Shown: positions 1-7,844 of the stretch, piece by piece
Layout of the letters: each line of letters opens with the position of its first letter
How positions within the stretch are numbered: position 1 is the stretch's first letter
Origin: Actinopolyspora erythraea
GTDB lineage: Bacteria; Actinomycetota; Actinomycetes; Mycobacteriales; Pseudonocardiaceae
Direction of reading: 5' to 3'
Assembly (NCBI RefSeq): GCF_002263515.1
Contig: NZ_CP022752.1
Span: forward strand, 2,108,001-2,172,000
DNA: 64,000 nucleotides
Notes under the pieces: generated by a model
Databases searched by the model: none
What the model was told of the DNA's origin: nothing
Seen by the model: only the letters and a program-made list of their open reading frames with translations
Translations under genes and position numbers: made by a program

Positions 1-251
1 CCCGCTACGGCTCTCCCGCACGAGTGGTGCGGCCGTTGCCCCGCATCGCCGCTCTTTCTCCTCCCCCGTTCCCCCGTACTTCCGCGTGACGGGACGCTGG
101 TGTCCCACTCGCGGGTGAGTATGGGCGTGTCGCTCGACTTGATCCGAATCCGGCTCGGGTGCTCGTGGCATATTCCGTGATCGAAACACCGCCCGGTGTG
201 GTGATTCCCGTCGTCGAACGGATGTCCTCGACTCTTCGGGAGGGAACGGTC

Positions 252-1619
252 ATGGTGCGATCCCGCGGTGGTGGTAGTCCTCCGGGAGCCGGTGCTGCCG
301 GGGGGAGCTGTGGCTCCCGTGCGGGGACGTCCGCGTCGTGCCGTGTCCTCGTGCCGCTGCTGGTCGTCCTGCTGGGGGCCGCCGTGCCCGGAACCGGGCT
401 CTCGGTGCCCCCGCGACCACCGGATCCGGATCGGCAGCGGCTCCGGGAGGAACGTGCCGAGGTACGCCACAACGCCGAGCGGGTGCGCGGGTTGGCGGGC
501 CGGCTCGCCGAGGTCGAGTCCGAGTTGGCCGAACTCTCCGCCGAGGTCGAAGGCGCTATGGAGCGGGCGAACAAGGCCCGGGTGGACCTGCGGCGTGCCG
601 AGCGTTCCCTCGCCGAGTCCGAGGGAGCGGCGCGGGCCGCCGAGGCCGCGTCCGAACTCGCCGCGCGACGTCTGGTCCGACATCGCGAGCGGGTGGACGA
701 GTTCATCGAGGGCAGTTACAAGCAGGGAAGCCTGGTGGGGTCGATCCCCGCGTTCGTGGGGGCGGACAGTGCCGGCGAGGCGCTCGACCGGGCGAGCTTG
801 CTCCGGGTGCTGGCCCGTTCCCAGCTGGATGTCCTGGAGGAACTGCGCGAGGCCCGGATAGCCAGGGCGAACAGGGACGCCGCCACACGGGACGCGGTCC
901 GCACGGCCGAGCGGAAGCACCGCGCGGCGGAGCAGGCCCGTGCGGCGGCCGAAGCGGCCCGCCGCAGGGCGGTGACCGCTCGTGACGCCCGGCGCGCCGA
1001 ACTGGCCGAGCTGCGTGCCGAACGCCAGCGGGCCCGGCGTCGCCTGAACGCCGCGCGCGCCGAGGTGAACGCGCTCGAGGAGCGCCGAGACAGGCGTCCC
1101 CGCCGTGAGCGGGCGGGTGCCGACGGAGCACCGGCGACGGCGTCACCCGGGACCACCCCTTCCCCGGGTGGGGACGGGACCGAGGCGCCGAACACCTCGT
1201 CACGGGTGGAGACGGTGGTGTCGAGGGCGCTTTCCCAGCGGGGGGTCACCTACGCGTGGGGTGGTGGCAGTGCCGACGGGCCGACCCGGGGGATACGCGA
1301 CGGTGGCGTGGCCGATGCCCACGGGGACTACCGCAAGATCGGGTTCGACTGCTCGGGGCTGATGGTCTATGCCTTCGCCGGGGTGGGGGTGCGGTTGCCC
1401 CACTACAGCGGTTATCAGTACCGAGCGGGTACTCGGCTGCCGCTGGCCCGCAAACAGCGCGGTGACATGCTGTTCTGGCGCGACGGGGGAGGTGTGCACC
1501 ACGTGGCGTTGTATCTGGGTGGCGGGCGGATGGTCGAGGCGCCCCACTCGGGTGCTCGTGTTCGGGTTACGCGGGTGAGGTACTCCGGGATCGCGCCCTA
1601 CGTGGTGCGCTTGTTCTGA
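252..1619 (+). CDS. RipA-like NlpC/P60 peptidoglycan endopeptidase with coiled-coil N-terminus
   Basis: Secreted cell-wall hydrolase of about 455 aa that would cut the D-Glu/m-DAP bond of stem peptides, probably at division septa as mycobacterial RipA does. A hydrophobic export segment lies at about residues 31-49. A long Ala/Arg/Glu-rich coiled coil covers about 60-290, followed by a Pro/Gly linker. The NlpC/P60 domain is the last 130 residues, with the catalytic Cys in FDCSGLMVYAF and the His in HHVALYLGGG. The stretch GIRDGGVADAHGDY just before the Cys is typical of RipA-type enzymes. I chose ATG 252 because GGGAGGGA precedes it; an in-frame upstream start at 159 lacks a ribosome site. The coiled coil probably self-inhibits or binds partners (inference). 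Confidence 0.88.
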   Translation: MVRSRGGGSPPGAGAAGGSCGSRAGTSASCRVLVPLLVVLLGAAVPGTGLSVPPRPPDPDRQRLREERAEVRHNAERVRGLAGRLAEVESELAELSAEVEGAMERANKARVDLRRAERSLAESEGAARAAEAASELAARRLVRHRERVDEFIEGSYKQGSLVGSIPAFVGADSAGEALDRASLLRVLARSQLDVLEELREARIARANRDAATRDAVRTAERKHRAAEQARAAAEAARRRAVTARDARRAELAELRAERQRARRRLNAARAEVNALEERRDRRPRRERAGADGAPATASPGTTPSPGGDGTEAPNTSSRVETVVSRALSQRGVTYAWGGGSADGPTRGIRDGGVADAHGDYRKIGFDCSGLMVYAFAGVGVRLPHYSGYQYRAGTRLPLARKQRGDMLFWRDGGGVHHVALYLGGGRMVEAPHSGARVRVTRVRYSGIAPYVVRLF

Positions 1620-1625
1620 ATCGGC

Positions 1626-1665
1626 GACCGGCCGTTCGTCTCCCGGTCTCGGAGAGCGGCCGGTC
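1626..1665 (+). terminator. GC-rich hairpin after the RipA-like gene
   Basis: GACCGGCCG at 1626-1634 pairs with CGGCCGGTC at 1657-1665, and an inner TCTCC/GGAGA stem adds to it. There is no U tract, as is common for actinobacterial terminators. It sits between convergent genes. Confidence 0.5.
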
Positions 1666-1802
1666 CCGATGGGGTGTGCGGTGTGCGGTGTGTTGAATCG
1701 TCTCGTCGCGGTGGACGGTCCCGGCGGCCGCGCGCGACGAGCGGGGACACGCCGCGTGGCCCTCCGCTCGGGGAGCCGTGTCGGAGGCATGCCCCGCTGT
1801 CC

Positions 1803-2297
1803 TCACTCCTCCGCGTTGGCCGTGCGCAGTGTCCGCATCGCGGCGGCCAGTTGTTCGGAGGCCTCGGGGCCGAGCGGCCCGAGAACGGTGCGACGCAGGA
1901 TCTCAGCGCAGGCGTGTTTCGCCGACTCCGCGGTCACGCGACCGTGGTCGGTCAGCGCCACGTAGGTGACGCGACGGTCGGTGTCGCAGGGCTGTCTGCG
2001 TATCAGGTCCGCCGCTGCCAGGCGGTCCGCCACCTTGGTGAACCCGCCGCTGCTCAGTGCCGCCTCCTTGGCCAGTTTGGTCATCGGCATACGGCATTCC
2101 GGTGAACGCACGAGCCTGAGGAGGATGTCGAAAGCGCCTGGGGTGAGTCCGAACCGTTCGCCGATCTCGGACATGAGTCGCTCCTGCGTCACGTGATACC
2201 CCTCGATCACGAGCCCCCACCAGGTGACGATCTCGTCGTCCCGCGTCTCCTGGCCCGCCGTGTCAGGACTGGCGGCGGTGATGTCCTCGGTTCCCAC
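1803..2297 (-). CDS. MarR-family repressor, MhqR-like
   Basis: Winged-helix regulator of 164 aa, the usual MarR length. The DNA-recognition part is visible around MTKLAKEAALSSGGFTKVADRLAAADLI, followed by the wing at RQPCDTDRRVTYVALTDHG. It starts with GTG and has AAAGG about 9 nt upstream. It is divergent from wrbA, mhqO-like and mhqD-like genes. In Bacillus, MhqR (also a MarR protein) represses exactly such quinone-detoxifying genes, so it is probably the local repressor acting on the inverted repeats at 2370-2415. The inducer is presumably a quinone or catechol (inference). One Cys lies in the wing and another (HACAE) near the C-terminus; thiol sensing is possible but not shown. Confidence 0.85.
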   Translation of the reverse strand: MGTEDITAASPDTAGQETRDDEIVTWWGLVIEGYHVTQERLMSEIGERFGLTPGAFDILLRLVRSPECRMPMTKLAKEAALSSGGFTKVADRLAAADLIRRQPCDTDRRVTYVALTDHGRVTAESAKHACAEILRRTVLGPLGPEASEQLAAAMRTLRTANAEE

Positions 2298-2369
2298 CTG
2301 GCTGCCTTTCTTCGCGTATCCGTTTCGCCCCGCAGTCTAACGGTCTCAACGACAAGTCTCTCTAAAAAA

Positions 2370-2415
2370 CTTCTTGCATGGAAGATGTTTTATGGTAGTC
2401 TTCTTCTTGGAAGAA
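2370..2415 (+). promoter_or_regulatory. wrbA operon promoter with two MarR-type operators
   Basis: TTGCAT (2374-2379) and TAGTCT (2396-2401), 16 bp apart, form a plausible promoter in an AT-rich island. Two copies of CTTCTT-N3/4-GGAAGA, at 2370-2385 and 2400-2414, lie over the -35 and over the -10/+1. The second contains a perfect TTCTTC-TTG-GAAGAA inverted repeat (2401-2415). They are likely repressor sites for the divergent MarR protein (inference). Confidence 0.55.
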
Positions 2416-2464
2416 TAAAAGCGTCGGGCAGGTCCCGACGTCGGAGAACGAAGGAGTCCTGCCG

Positions 2465-3079
2465 ATGAGCAGTCCGGTCAAGCTGGCGGTTGTCTACTAC
2501 TCGGCCACCGGTGTCGTCGCGGAGATCGCCAACGCCCTGGTGTCCGAAGCCGAGGCGGCCGGCGCCGAGGTGCGGTTGCGACGGGTCGCCGAACTCGCCC
2601 CGGAGGAGGCCATCGACTCCAACCCCGCCTGGCGCGCCAACATCGAGGCGACCCGCGCGATCGCCGAGGTGACCCCGGACGATCTGGTGTGGGCGGACGC
2701 GGTGATCTTCGGTTCCCCCACGCGCTACGGCAACATCGCGGCGCAGTTGAAGCAGTTCATCGACTCGCTGGGACCGCAGTGGCAGCAGGGGTTGCTCGCG
2801 GACAAGGTCTACAGCGGGTTCACATCCACGTCGACCAAGCACGGCGGCCAGGAATCCACCCTGCTGGCGCTGTACAACAGCGTGCACCACTTCGGCGGCA
2901 TCCTGGTTGGCCCCGGTTACACCGACGGGTCGAAGTTCGTCGACGGCAATCCCTACGGGACCAGTCACGTCGACGGGCAGGGCCAGTTCAAGGTCGACGG
3001 CGAGACGCGGCAGGCCGCGGCGGTGCAGGCGCGCCGCGTCGTCAACATCGCCCGCGCCCTGCGGGACGGGGCGGCCTGA
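2465..3079 (+). CDS. wrbA: WrbA-type NAD(P)H:quinone oxidoreductase
   Basis: Flavodoxin-fold enzyme of 204 aa that reduces quinones by two electrons to hydroquinones with FMN and NAD(P)H, avoiding semiquinone radicals. The FMN phosphate loop is near the N-terminus (YYSATGVVAEIA). The family motif GSPTRYGNIAAQ and the loop with YSGFTSTSTKHGGQE are present, and HHFGGILVGPGY matches the WrbA ring. It has full family length. It is the first gene of a three-gene unit with two VOC/hydrolase genes and is divergent from a MarR regulator. This points to inducible quinone detoxification rather than housekeeping use. Confidence 0.9.
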   Translation: MSSPVKLAVVYYSATGVVAEIANALVSEAEAAGAEVRLRRVAELAPEEAIDSNPAWRANIEATRAIAEVTPDDLVWADAVIFGSPTRYGNIAAQLKQFIDSLGPQWQQGLLADKVYSGFTSTSTKHGGQESTLLALYNSVHHFGGILVGPGYTDGSKFVDGNPYGTSHVDGQGQFKVDGETRQAAAVQARRVVNIARALRDGAA

Positions 3080-3207
3080 GTTCCGGCCGAACACCTCCCG
3101 GGAACCGGGACGAACCGGAGTGACGCGGTGTGCCCGTGCCGGTCTCGCCGGTTCCCGGCTGCACCCGGTAGTCCACCACCAACCTCTTCCCCGCCCGGAG
3201 GGCCGAG

Positions 3208-4176
3208 ATGAGCATCGCCACCAGCGGGTTGCACCACGTGACCGCCATAGCGGGCGATCCGCGGCGCAACGCGGACTTCTACCTGCGTACTCTGGGGCTG
3301 CGGATGGTCAAGACCACCGTGAACTTCGACGATCCGGGCACCTACCACCTCTACTACGGTGACGAGTCCGGACGACCCGGAACGTTGATGACGTTCTTCC
3401 CGTTCCACGGCGCACCACCCGGCAAGCAGGGCAACGGTCAGGCGACCGCGACCGCGTTCTCCGTGCCCGAGCACTCTCTCGGTTGGTGGCACCGCCGGCT
3501 CAGCGAGGCCGGAGTGGAGGTCGACCGGGTAGGGCAGCGGCCGGGCGAGGACGCGTTGACCTTCCGGGACCCGGACGGTCTGACCCTGTCACTGGTCGCG
3601 CACCCGCAGCCGGATCCCCGGGCGCCCTGGGACAACGGTCTCGTGCCTCCCGAACACGGCATTCGGGGGCTGCACTCCGTCACGCTCTCCGTCGACGGCG
3701 AGGACGCCACCGCCGGCATGCTCACCGGAATGGGGCTCTCCCCGGTCGAGCAGCAGGACAACCGCTTCCGGTTCGCGGCAGGGGACGGTGGTCCGGGAAC
3801 CTACGTGGACGTGCTGGTGCACCCCCGCGGGGAGCGCGGTCTCGTAGCGGCGGGCACCGTGCACCACGTCGCCTGGCGAGCGCCGGACGAGGCGACACAG
3901 GCGGCTTGGCGCTCGGAACTGGTCGACAACGGTGTTTCGGTGACTTCCGTGCTGGACCGGCAGTACTTCCGGTCCGTCTACTTCCGAGAACCCGGCGGGA
4001 CGTTGCTGGAGATCGCCACCGACGAGCCCGGGTTCACCGCCGACGAGCCCCTGCTCGAACTGGGGCGGGCCCTGAAGCTGCCTCCCTGGCTGGAACCCAG
4101 CCGGGAACAGATCGAGGCCGCCCTGCCCAGTCTCGACCTGCCGAGCGAGAACAACCCGCGAAGGTCGGCCTCGTGA
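3208..4176 (+). CDS. Ring-cleaving dioxygenase of the tandem VOC (MhqO-like) family
   Basis: Protein of 322 aa with two vicinal-oxygen-chelate domains (about 8-130 and 150-275). Candidate metal ligands are the His residues in LHHVTA and TVHHVAW and the Glu in GGTLLEIATDEPGF. Members such as Bacillus MhqO are Fe(II) dioxygenases thought to open hydroquinone rings. It starts at ATG 3208 after GGAGGG. It follows wrbA by 128 bp and overlaps the next gene by 4 bp. With WrbA making hydroquinones, this enzyme would take the next step (inference from context and family). The true substrate is unknown. Confidence 0.85.
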   Translation: MSIATSGLHHVTAIAGDPRRNADFYLRTLGLRMVKTTVNFDDPGTYHLYYGDESGRPGTLMTFFPFHGAPPGKQGNGQATATAFSVPEHSLGWWHRRLSEAGVEVDRVGQRPGEDALTFRDPDGLTLSLVAHPQPDPRAPWDNGLVPPEHGIRGLHSVTLSVDGEDATAGMLTGMGLSPVEQQDNRFRFAAGDGGPGTYVDVLVHPRGERGLVAAGTVHHVAWRAPDEATQAAWRSELVDNGVSVTSVLDRQYFRSVYFREPGGTLLEIATDEPGFTADEPLLELGRALKLPPWLEPSREQIEAALPSLDLPSENNPRRSAS

Positions 4177-4796
4177 GCCACGGCGAACTCCCGCTCCGGC
4201 ACGAGTTCGTCGAGGGAACCCCCGGCTCGCCCGTACTGCTGATGCTGCACGGCACCGGCGGGACACCGCACGAGATGCTCGCGCTGGGGCGCGAGCTCCA
4301 CCCCGACGCGGCGCTGCTGGCCCCCGCCGGAAGGATCTCGGAGAACGGGACCGCGCGCTGGTTCCGCAGGTACGCCGAGGGGGTCTTCGACGAGGAGGAC
4401 GTCCTCGTCCGAGCTGAGGAGCTGGCCGGGTTCGTCCAACAGGCCCGCCGCCACTACGGGGTGTCCGGGCGCGGGCTGGTGGCCGTCGGGTTCTCCAACG
4501 GCGCCAACATCGCGGCCGCGTTGACCCTGCTGCGTCCGGACGTGCTCACCGAGGCTGTGCTGTTCGCCGGGATGCTACCCCTCGGAGATCCGCCACGGCA
4601 CTCCCTTCGCGGCAGTCGGGTGTGGATGTCCAACGGTGATCACGACCCCATGGCGCCGTCGCCCTCGGCGGACCGTCTCGCGGGCACGTTGCGCGCGCGT
4701 GGTGCCGGGGTGGCGGCGCACCGCCACCCCGGAGGGCACGAGATCACGGCCGAAGCCCTGCGGCGGGCCGCCGACCGGCTGCGCGAACCGCGCTGA
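4173..4796 (+). CDS. Alpha/beta hydrolase, MhqD/phospholipase-carboxylesterase family
   Basis: Hydrolase of 207 aa. The oxyanion region is MLHGTGGTPHEM, the nucleophile Ser is in GFSNGAN, and the Asp in NGDHDPM and the His in PGGHEI complete a triad. The GTG start overlaps the TGA of the preceding dioxygenase gene (GTGA, 4173-4176), so the two are translationally coupled. Bacillus mhqD lies next to mhqO in the same way. The enzyme may hydrolyse the ring-cleavage product or an ester or thio-adduct of quinones (inference). Confidence 0.85.
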   Translation: MSHGELPLRHEFVEGTPGSPVLLMLHGTGGTPHEMLALGRELHPDAALLAPAGRISENGTARWFRRYAEGVFDEEDVLVRAEELAGFVQQARRHYGVSGRGLVAVGFSNGANIAAALTLLRPDVLTEAVLFAGMLPLGDPPRHSLRGSRVWMSNGDHDPMAPSPSADRLAGTLRARGAGVAAHRHPGGHEITAEALRRAADRLREPR

Positions 4797-4891
4797 AGCG
4801 GGACGGGCGAGTCGTCGCGGTGGTCGACGGGTAAGTCCCGCCGGCTCCTGTCACCCGTGGGACCCTTCGAAGCGGGATCTCCGGACCAGTG

Positions 4892-4911
4892 CCGGGGGGC
4901 GGAGCCCCCGG
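4892..4911. terminator. Bidirectional GC hairpin between convergent genes
   Basis: CCGGGGGG and CCCCCGG arms flank a short GCGGAG turn between the ends of the hydrolase and sulfotransferase genes. There is no T tract on either side. Confidence 0.45.
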
Positions 4912-4927
4912 ACGGGTCGGCGTGGAG

Positions 4928-6133
4928 TCATCCCTTTCCGCGGGAGGCGGACAACCGCTGCAGAAGTGGTTTGACCCGGCGGTACGCCTCCAGCGCCGCG
5001 CGCGACGCGGCGTGTCGGTCACACGCCCTCACCAGGCTCTCGCGCACCCCGGGAACCGGGGGGGCTTCCGGGGGTTGTTGCTGCCGCGGTGGTGGCGCGA
5101 CGTCGCTTCTGATCAGCTCCGCCAGCGCTTCGAGCGCGACCTCGGTCAGTTCTCCGGGGTCGGGGCGGTCCGGATCCACCGCGGCACCCCCGGTGGCAGG
5201 AGGGCGCAGTTCGCCGAGGTCTCCCACCACGTGGTAGCCGCGCTCCGCCAGCGCCGAGACGATGCGTTCGGACTGCTCGTCCAGCCATTCGAGGTGCTGC
5301 TCCGGCACCTCGAGCGGGCTGCGGGGGCTGCGGCCCCCGAAGATCTCCTCGGCCACGCGCCGCTTCACGTGCTGGTCGTGAGTGGGCCAGTCGATCCGGC
5401 CGTTGAGCCGTTCGTTCAGTCGGCGGACGAGTTCCGTCTCGGCCACCCCGAGTGAGCGGTTCCGTTGCCTCACCCTGGTGTCGTAGTCCTCGGGACGTAT
5501 TCCGATGAGCTCGGCGAAACGGTGCCAGACGAGGTCCGGGGCACTGCCCGCAGGCGGGACCGTCACCACGTGCACCCGTTCGGCCGGGATGTCGCGGCCC
5601 CATCTGGCCAGGATCTCCGGGACGTCCTGACGGTGCCAGAACAGCTCGCTGAGCATGTCCGGTTCGGCCACCGTGCCCCGCACCCCGGCCACGAACTCGC
5701 CGAACGAGATGGTGTGCCGGTTCTTGACGTCCTCCTGCCACACGGCGGGCAGCTGGCGCCGCAGGTCCCGCACGGTGCAGACCAGGTGTATCTCCGCGAA
5801 GGACAGGTCGGCCATCGCGCGTTCGACCTGTTCCGGTGTGGCCGTGCAGAACAGCTCGTGCGAGATCACGACGGTCGAAGGTCCCGCGGCGGCCTGCTTG
5901 ACCAGGCGTTCCCAGGCGTTCGGCACGTTGTCGTCGAACCAGTCCGCCTGGAACTGCGTGTGCTGCAGATCCATGGCAGCGTGAAAGTGCGCGTCGGGGC
6001 GGTCGCCCGGATAGTTCACCCCCGCATCCCGCAGGGCTTCCCTGTTGTTCCAGAGGATCTCCTGCAGGTAGGTGGTTCCGGTCTTGGGGGAGCCGATGTG
6101 TACGTAGACTCGGTTAGCGTCGGTATCACTCAT
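4928..6133 (-). CDS. PAPS-dependent sulfotransferase family protein
   Basis: Protein of 401 aa. The N-terminal GSPKTGTTYLQ (about residues 11-21) is the 5'-phosphosulfate-binding loop of sulfotransferases, and a His-rich stretch follows. The Arg/Asp region around VCTVRDLRRQLPAVWQE matches the 3'-phosphate-binding element of this bacterial family. I start at ATG 6133, preceded by GGAAG, rather than the in-frame start at 6175, which lacks a ribosome site. It is divergent from an APS kinase gene, whose relatives produce its co-substrate PAPS, so the two probably serve one sulfation reaction (inference). The acceptor is unknown, perhaps a lipid or glycan. Confidence 0.8.
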   Translation of the reverse strand: MSDTDANRVYVHIGSPKTGTTYLQEILWNNREALRDAGVNYPGDRPDAHFHAAMDLQHTQFQADWFDDNVPNAWERLVKQAAAGPSTVVISHELFCTATPEQVERAMADLSFAEIHLVCTVRDLRRQLPAVWQEDVKNRHTISFGEFVAGVRGTVAEPDMLSELFWHRQDVPEILARWGRDIPAERVHVVTVPPAGSAPDLVWHRFAELIGIRPEDYDTRVRQRNRSLGVAETELVRRLNERLNGRIDWPTHDQHVKRRVAEEIFGGRSPRSPLEVPEQHLEWLDEQSERIVSALAERGYHVVGDLGELRPPATGGAAVDPDRPDPGELTEVALEALAELIRSDVAPPPRQQQPPEAPPVPGVRESLVRACDRHAASRAALEAYRRVKPLLQRLSASRGKG

Positions 6134-6223
6134 ATGATCATCTTCCGTGCTTTTCTGGAATTGTGGGACAAGCACCGGCAGTATTCGGCACGACCCCGAC
6201 CCCGGCCAGTGAGGAGATTCGGT

Positions 6224-6796
6224 ATGGGATCCTTGGGAGCTACGATCTGGTTGACCGGACTGCCCGGTGCCGGAAAGTCCACCGTCGCCCAGGCGGTGGC
6301 CGAGTACCTGCGGCGGCGCGGTGGACGGGTCCAGGTCCTCGACGGGGACCAGCTGCGGACCAACTTATCGGCGGACCTGGGGTTCAGCCCCGCCGACCGG
6401 AACACTCACGTGCGCCGTGCCGGGTTCGTGGCCCAGCTGTTGGCCGCGCACGGTGTCACCGTGCTGGTCCCGGTCATCGCGCCCTACAACGCCGCCAGGG
6501 ACGACGTGCGCGCCCAGCACGACAGTCTGGGCTGCCCCTACTTCGAGGTGCACGTGGCCACTCCGGTCACCGAGTGTATGCGTCGTGATCCGAAGGGGCT
6601 CTACGGCCGTGCGGCCGCGGGAGAGCTGTCCGGCCTCACCGGCTACGACGCCGTCTACGAGGATCCGGTGGACCCGGACCTGTGGCTGGACACCAGTACC
6701 ACCGACATCACCGGTGCACGGGACGCCGTGCTCGGGCTGCTCTCCCGCAGGGTCGGGCTTTCGCTTCCCGACTTGGAGGCGGTGGGCGAGCACTGA
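6224..6796 (+). CDS. cysC: Adenylylsulfate (APS) kinase
   Basis: Kinase of 190 aa phosphorylating APS to PAPS. The P-loop is GLPGAGKST, the DGD motif is VLDGDQLRTNLS, and FSPADRNTHVRR corresponds to the APS-binding signature, although family members usually have E-N where this has T-H. DPKGLYGRA is also typical. ATG 6224 follows GAGGAG at 6211. It is divergent from a sulfotransferase and followed by a clear terminator. No ATP sulfurylase gene is nearby, so APS must come from elsewhere. Confidence 0.9.
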   Translation: MGSLGATIWLTGLPGAGKSTVAQAVAEYLRRRGGRVQVLDGDQLRTNLSADLGFSPADRNTHVRRAGFVAQLLAAHGVTVLVPVIAPYNAARDDVRAQHDSLGCPYFEVHVATPVTECMRRDPKGLYGRAAAGELSGLTGYDAVYEDPVDPDLWLDTSTTDITGARDAVLGLLSRRVGLSLPDLEAVGEH

Positions 6797-6820
6797 TCGA
6801 TCCCGGTATGCCGCCCGGTG

Positions 6821-6850
6821 CCCGGTGGTCCGTTGACCACCGGGCTTTTT
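6821..6850 (+). terminator. Intrinsic terminator after cysC
   Basis: A perfect 10-bp stem (CCCGGTGGTC at 6821-6830, GACCACCGGG at 6835-6844) with a 4-nt loop is followed by CTTTTT. This is a classic factor-independent terminator. Confidence 0.9.
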
Positions 6851-6903
6851 CGTGCGCTCGTGCTCTTCCCGGCGGGCACGAGGACTTCTTCTCCGGCCGG
6901 ATA

Positions 6904-6964
6904 TTGACCGGCGGTTGCCGCTCGATTATGTTCGCAGGAAGCACGGACGTTCTCTTTGCGAACA
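6904..6964 (+). promoter_or_regulatory. pca operon promoter and candidate PcaR operator
   Basis: TTGACC (6904-6909), a 17-bp spacer and TATGTT (6927-6932) form a promoter. An 8-bp inverted repeat, TGTTCGCA (6929-6936) and TGCGAACA (6957-6964), overlaps the -10 and the start region. It would suit binding of the IclR-type regulator encoded at the end of the operon (inference). Confidence 0.55.
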
Positions 6965-7022
6965 ATGCGCGAGTATCGTGCTGTTCTCCGGTACCGCGCG
7001 AGACCGCTGAACGGGGTGGCCA

Positions 7023-7844
7023 GTGGCACGCATACTGCAGCTCGACACGGCCGTGGCCGAGCTGGTCAACGACGGTGACACCGTCGCGATGGAAGGTTTT
7101 ACGCATCTCATCCCGATGACGGCCGGGCACGAGATCATCCGCGCGGGCCGGCGGAACCTGACGTTGTGCAGGATGACTCCCGATCTCATCTACGATCAGC
7201 TGATCGGCGCCGGGTGCGCGCGCAAGCTCGTGTTCTCCTGGGGCGGAAACCCCGGTGTCGGATCACTGCACCGGTTCCGGGACGCGATCCAGAACTCCTG
7301 GCCCGTGCCGCTGGAGATCGAGGAGCACAGTCACGCGGGGATGGCCAACCGCTACGTCGCGGGGGCCTCCGGTCTGCCGTTCGCCGTGCTGCGTGGTTAC
7401 GCGGGAACCGATCTGCCCACGCACACCGACACGATCAGCACGGTGCGCTGCCCGTTCACCGGGGAGGAGCTGGCGGCGGTCGCCGCGCTCAACCCCGACG
7501 TCGGCGTCATCCACGCGCAGCGCGCCGACCGGGCGGGCAACGTGCAGTTCTGGGGTATCACGGGAGTGCAGAAGGAGGCCGTGCTGGCCTCGGCGCGTTC
7601 GCTGGTCACGGTCGAGGAGGTCGTCGACGAACTGCCGGAGCAGCCCGGTGCCGTGGTGCTGCCCAGCTGGGCGGTCACCGCCGTGGCCGAGGTACCGGGT
7701 GGATCCCATCCCTCCTACGCCCAGGGGTACTCCGAACGGGATAACACCTACTACCAGGACTGGGACGCGATCAGCCGGGACCGCGAGCGGTTCCGGCAGT
7801 GGCTGGACGTCGAGATCCACGGGTCGGAGAGGAGCCCCCGATGA
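7023..7844 (+). CDS. pcaI: 3-oxoadipate CoA-transferase subunit A
   Basis: Alpha subunit of 273 aa of the enzyme moving CoA from succinyl-CoA to 3-oxoadipate, the penultimate step of the beta-ketoadipate pathway. It has the class I CoA-transferase fold with GDTVAMEGFTHLIPM near the N-terminus, the glycine-rich region FSWGGNPGVGS and a conserved NVQFWG. It starts with GTG and overlaps pcaJ by 4 bp (ATGA), as expected for two subunits made in equal amounts. It is the first gene of the pca operon behind the 6904-6964 promoter. Confidence 0.93.
   Translation: MARILQLDTAVAELVNDGDTVAMEGFTHLIPMTAGHEIIRAGRRNLTLCRMTPDLIYDQLIGAGCARKLVFSWGGNPGVGSLHRFRDAIQNSWPVPLEIEEHSHAGMANRYVAGASGLPFAVLRGYAGTDLPTHTDTISTVRCPFTGEELAAVAALNPDVGVIHAQRADRAGNVQFWGITGVQKEAVLASARSLVTVEEVVDELPEQPGAVVLPSWAVTAVAEVPGGSHPSYAQGYSERDNTYYQDWDAISRDRERFRQWLDVEIHGSERSPR

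Noticed and set aside
1..251. A c-di-AMP riboswitch upstream of the RipA-like gene, as some actinobacterial hydrolase genes have
   Set aside because: None of the conserved core elements could be recognised in the leader.
5..706. Long minus-strand frame of 233 codons at the left edge
   Set aside because: It is Ser/Arg/Thr-rich, antisense to the NlpC/P60 gene, and has no recognisable domain.
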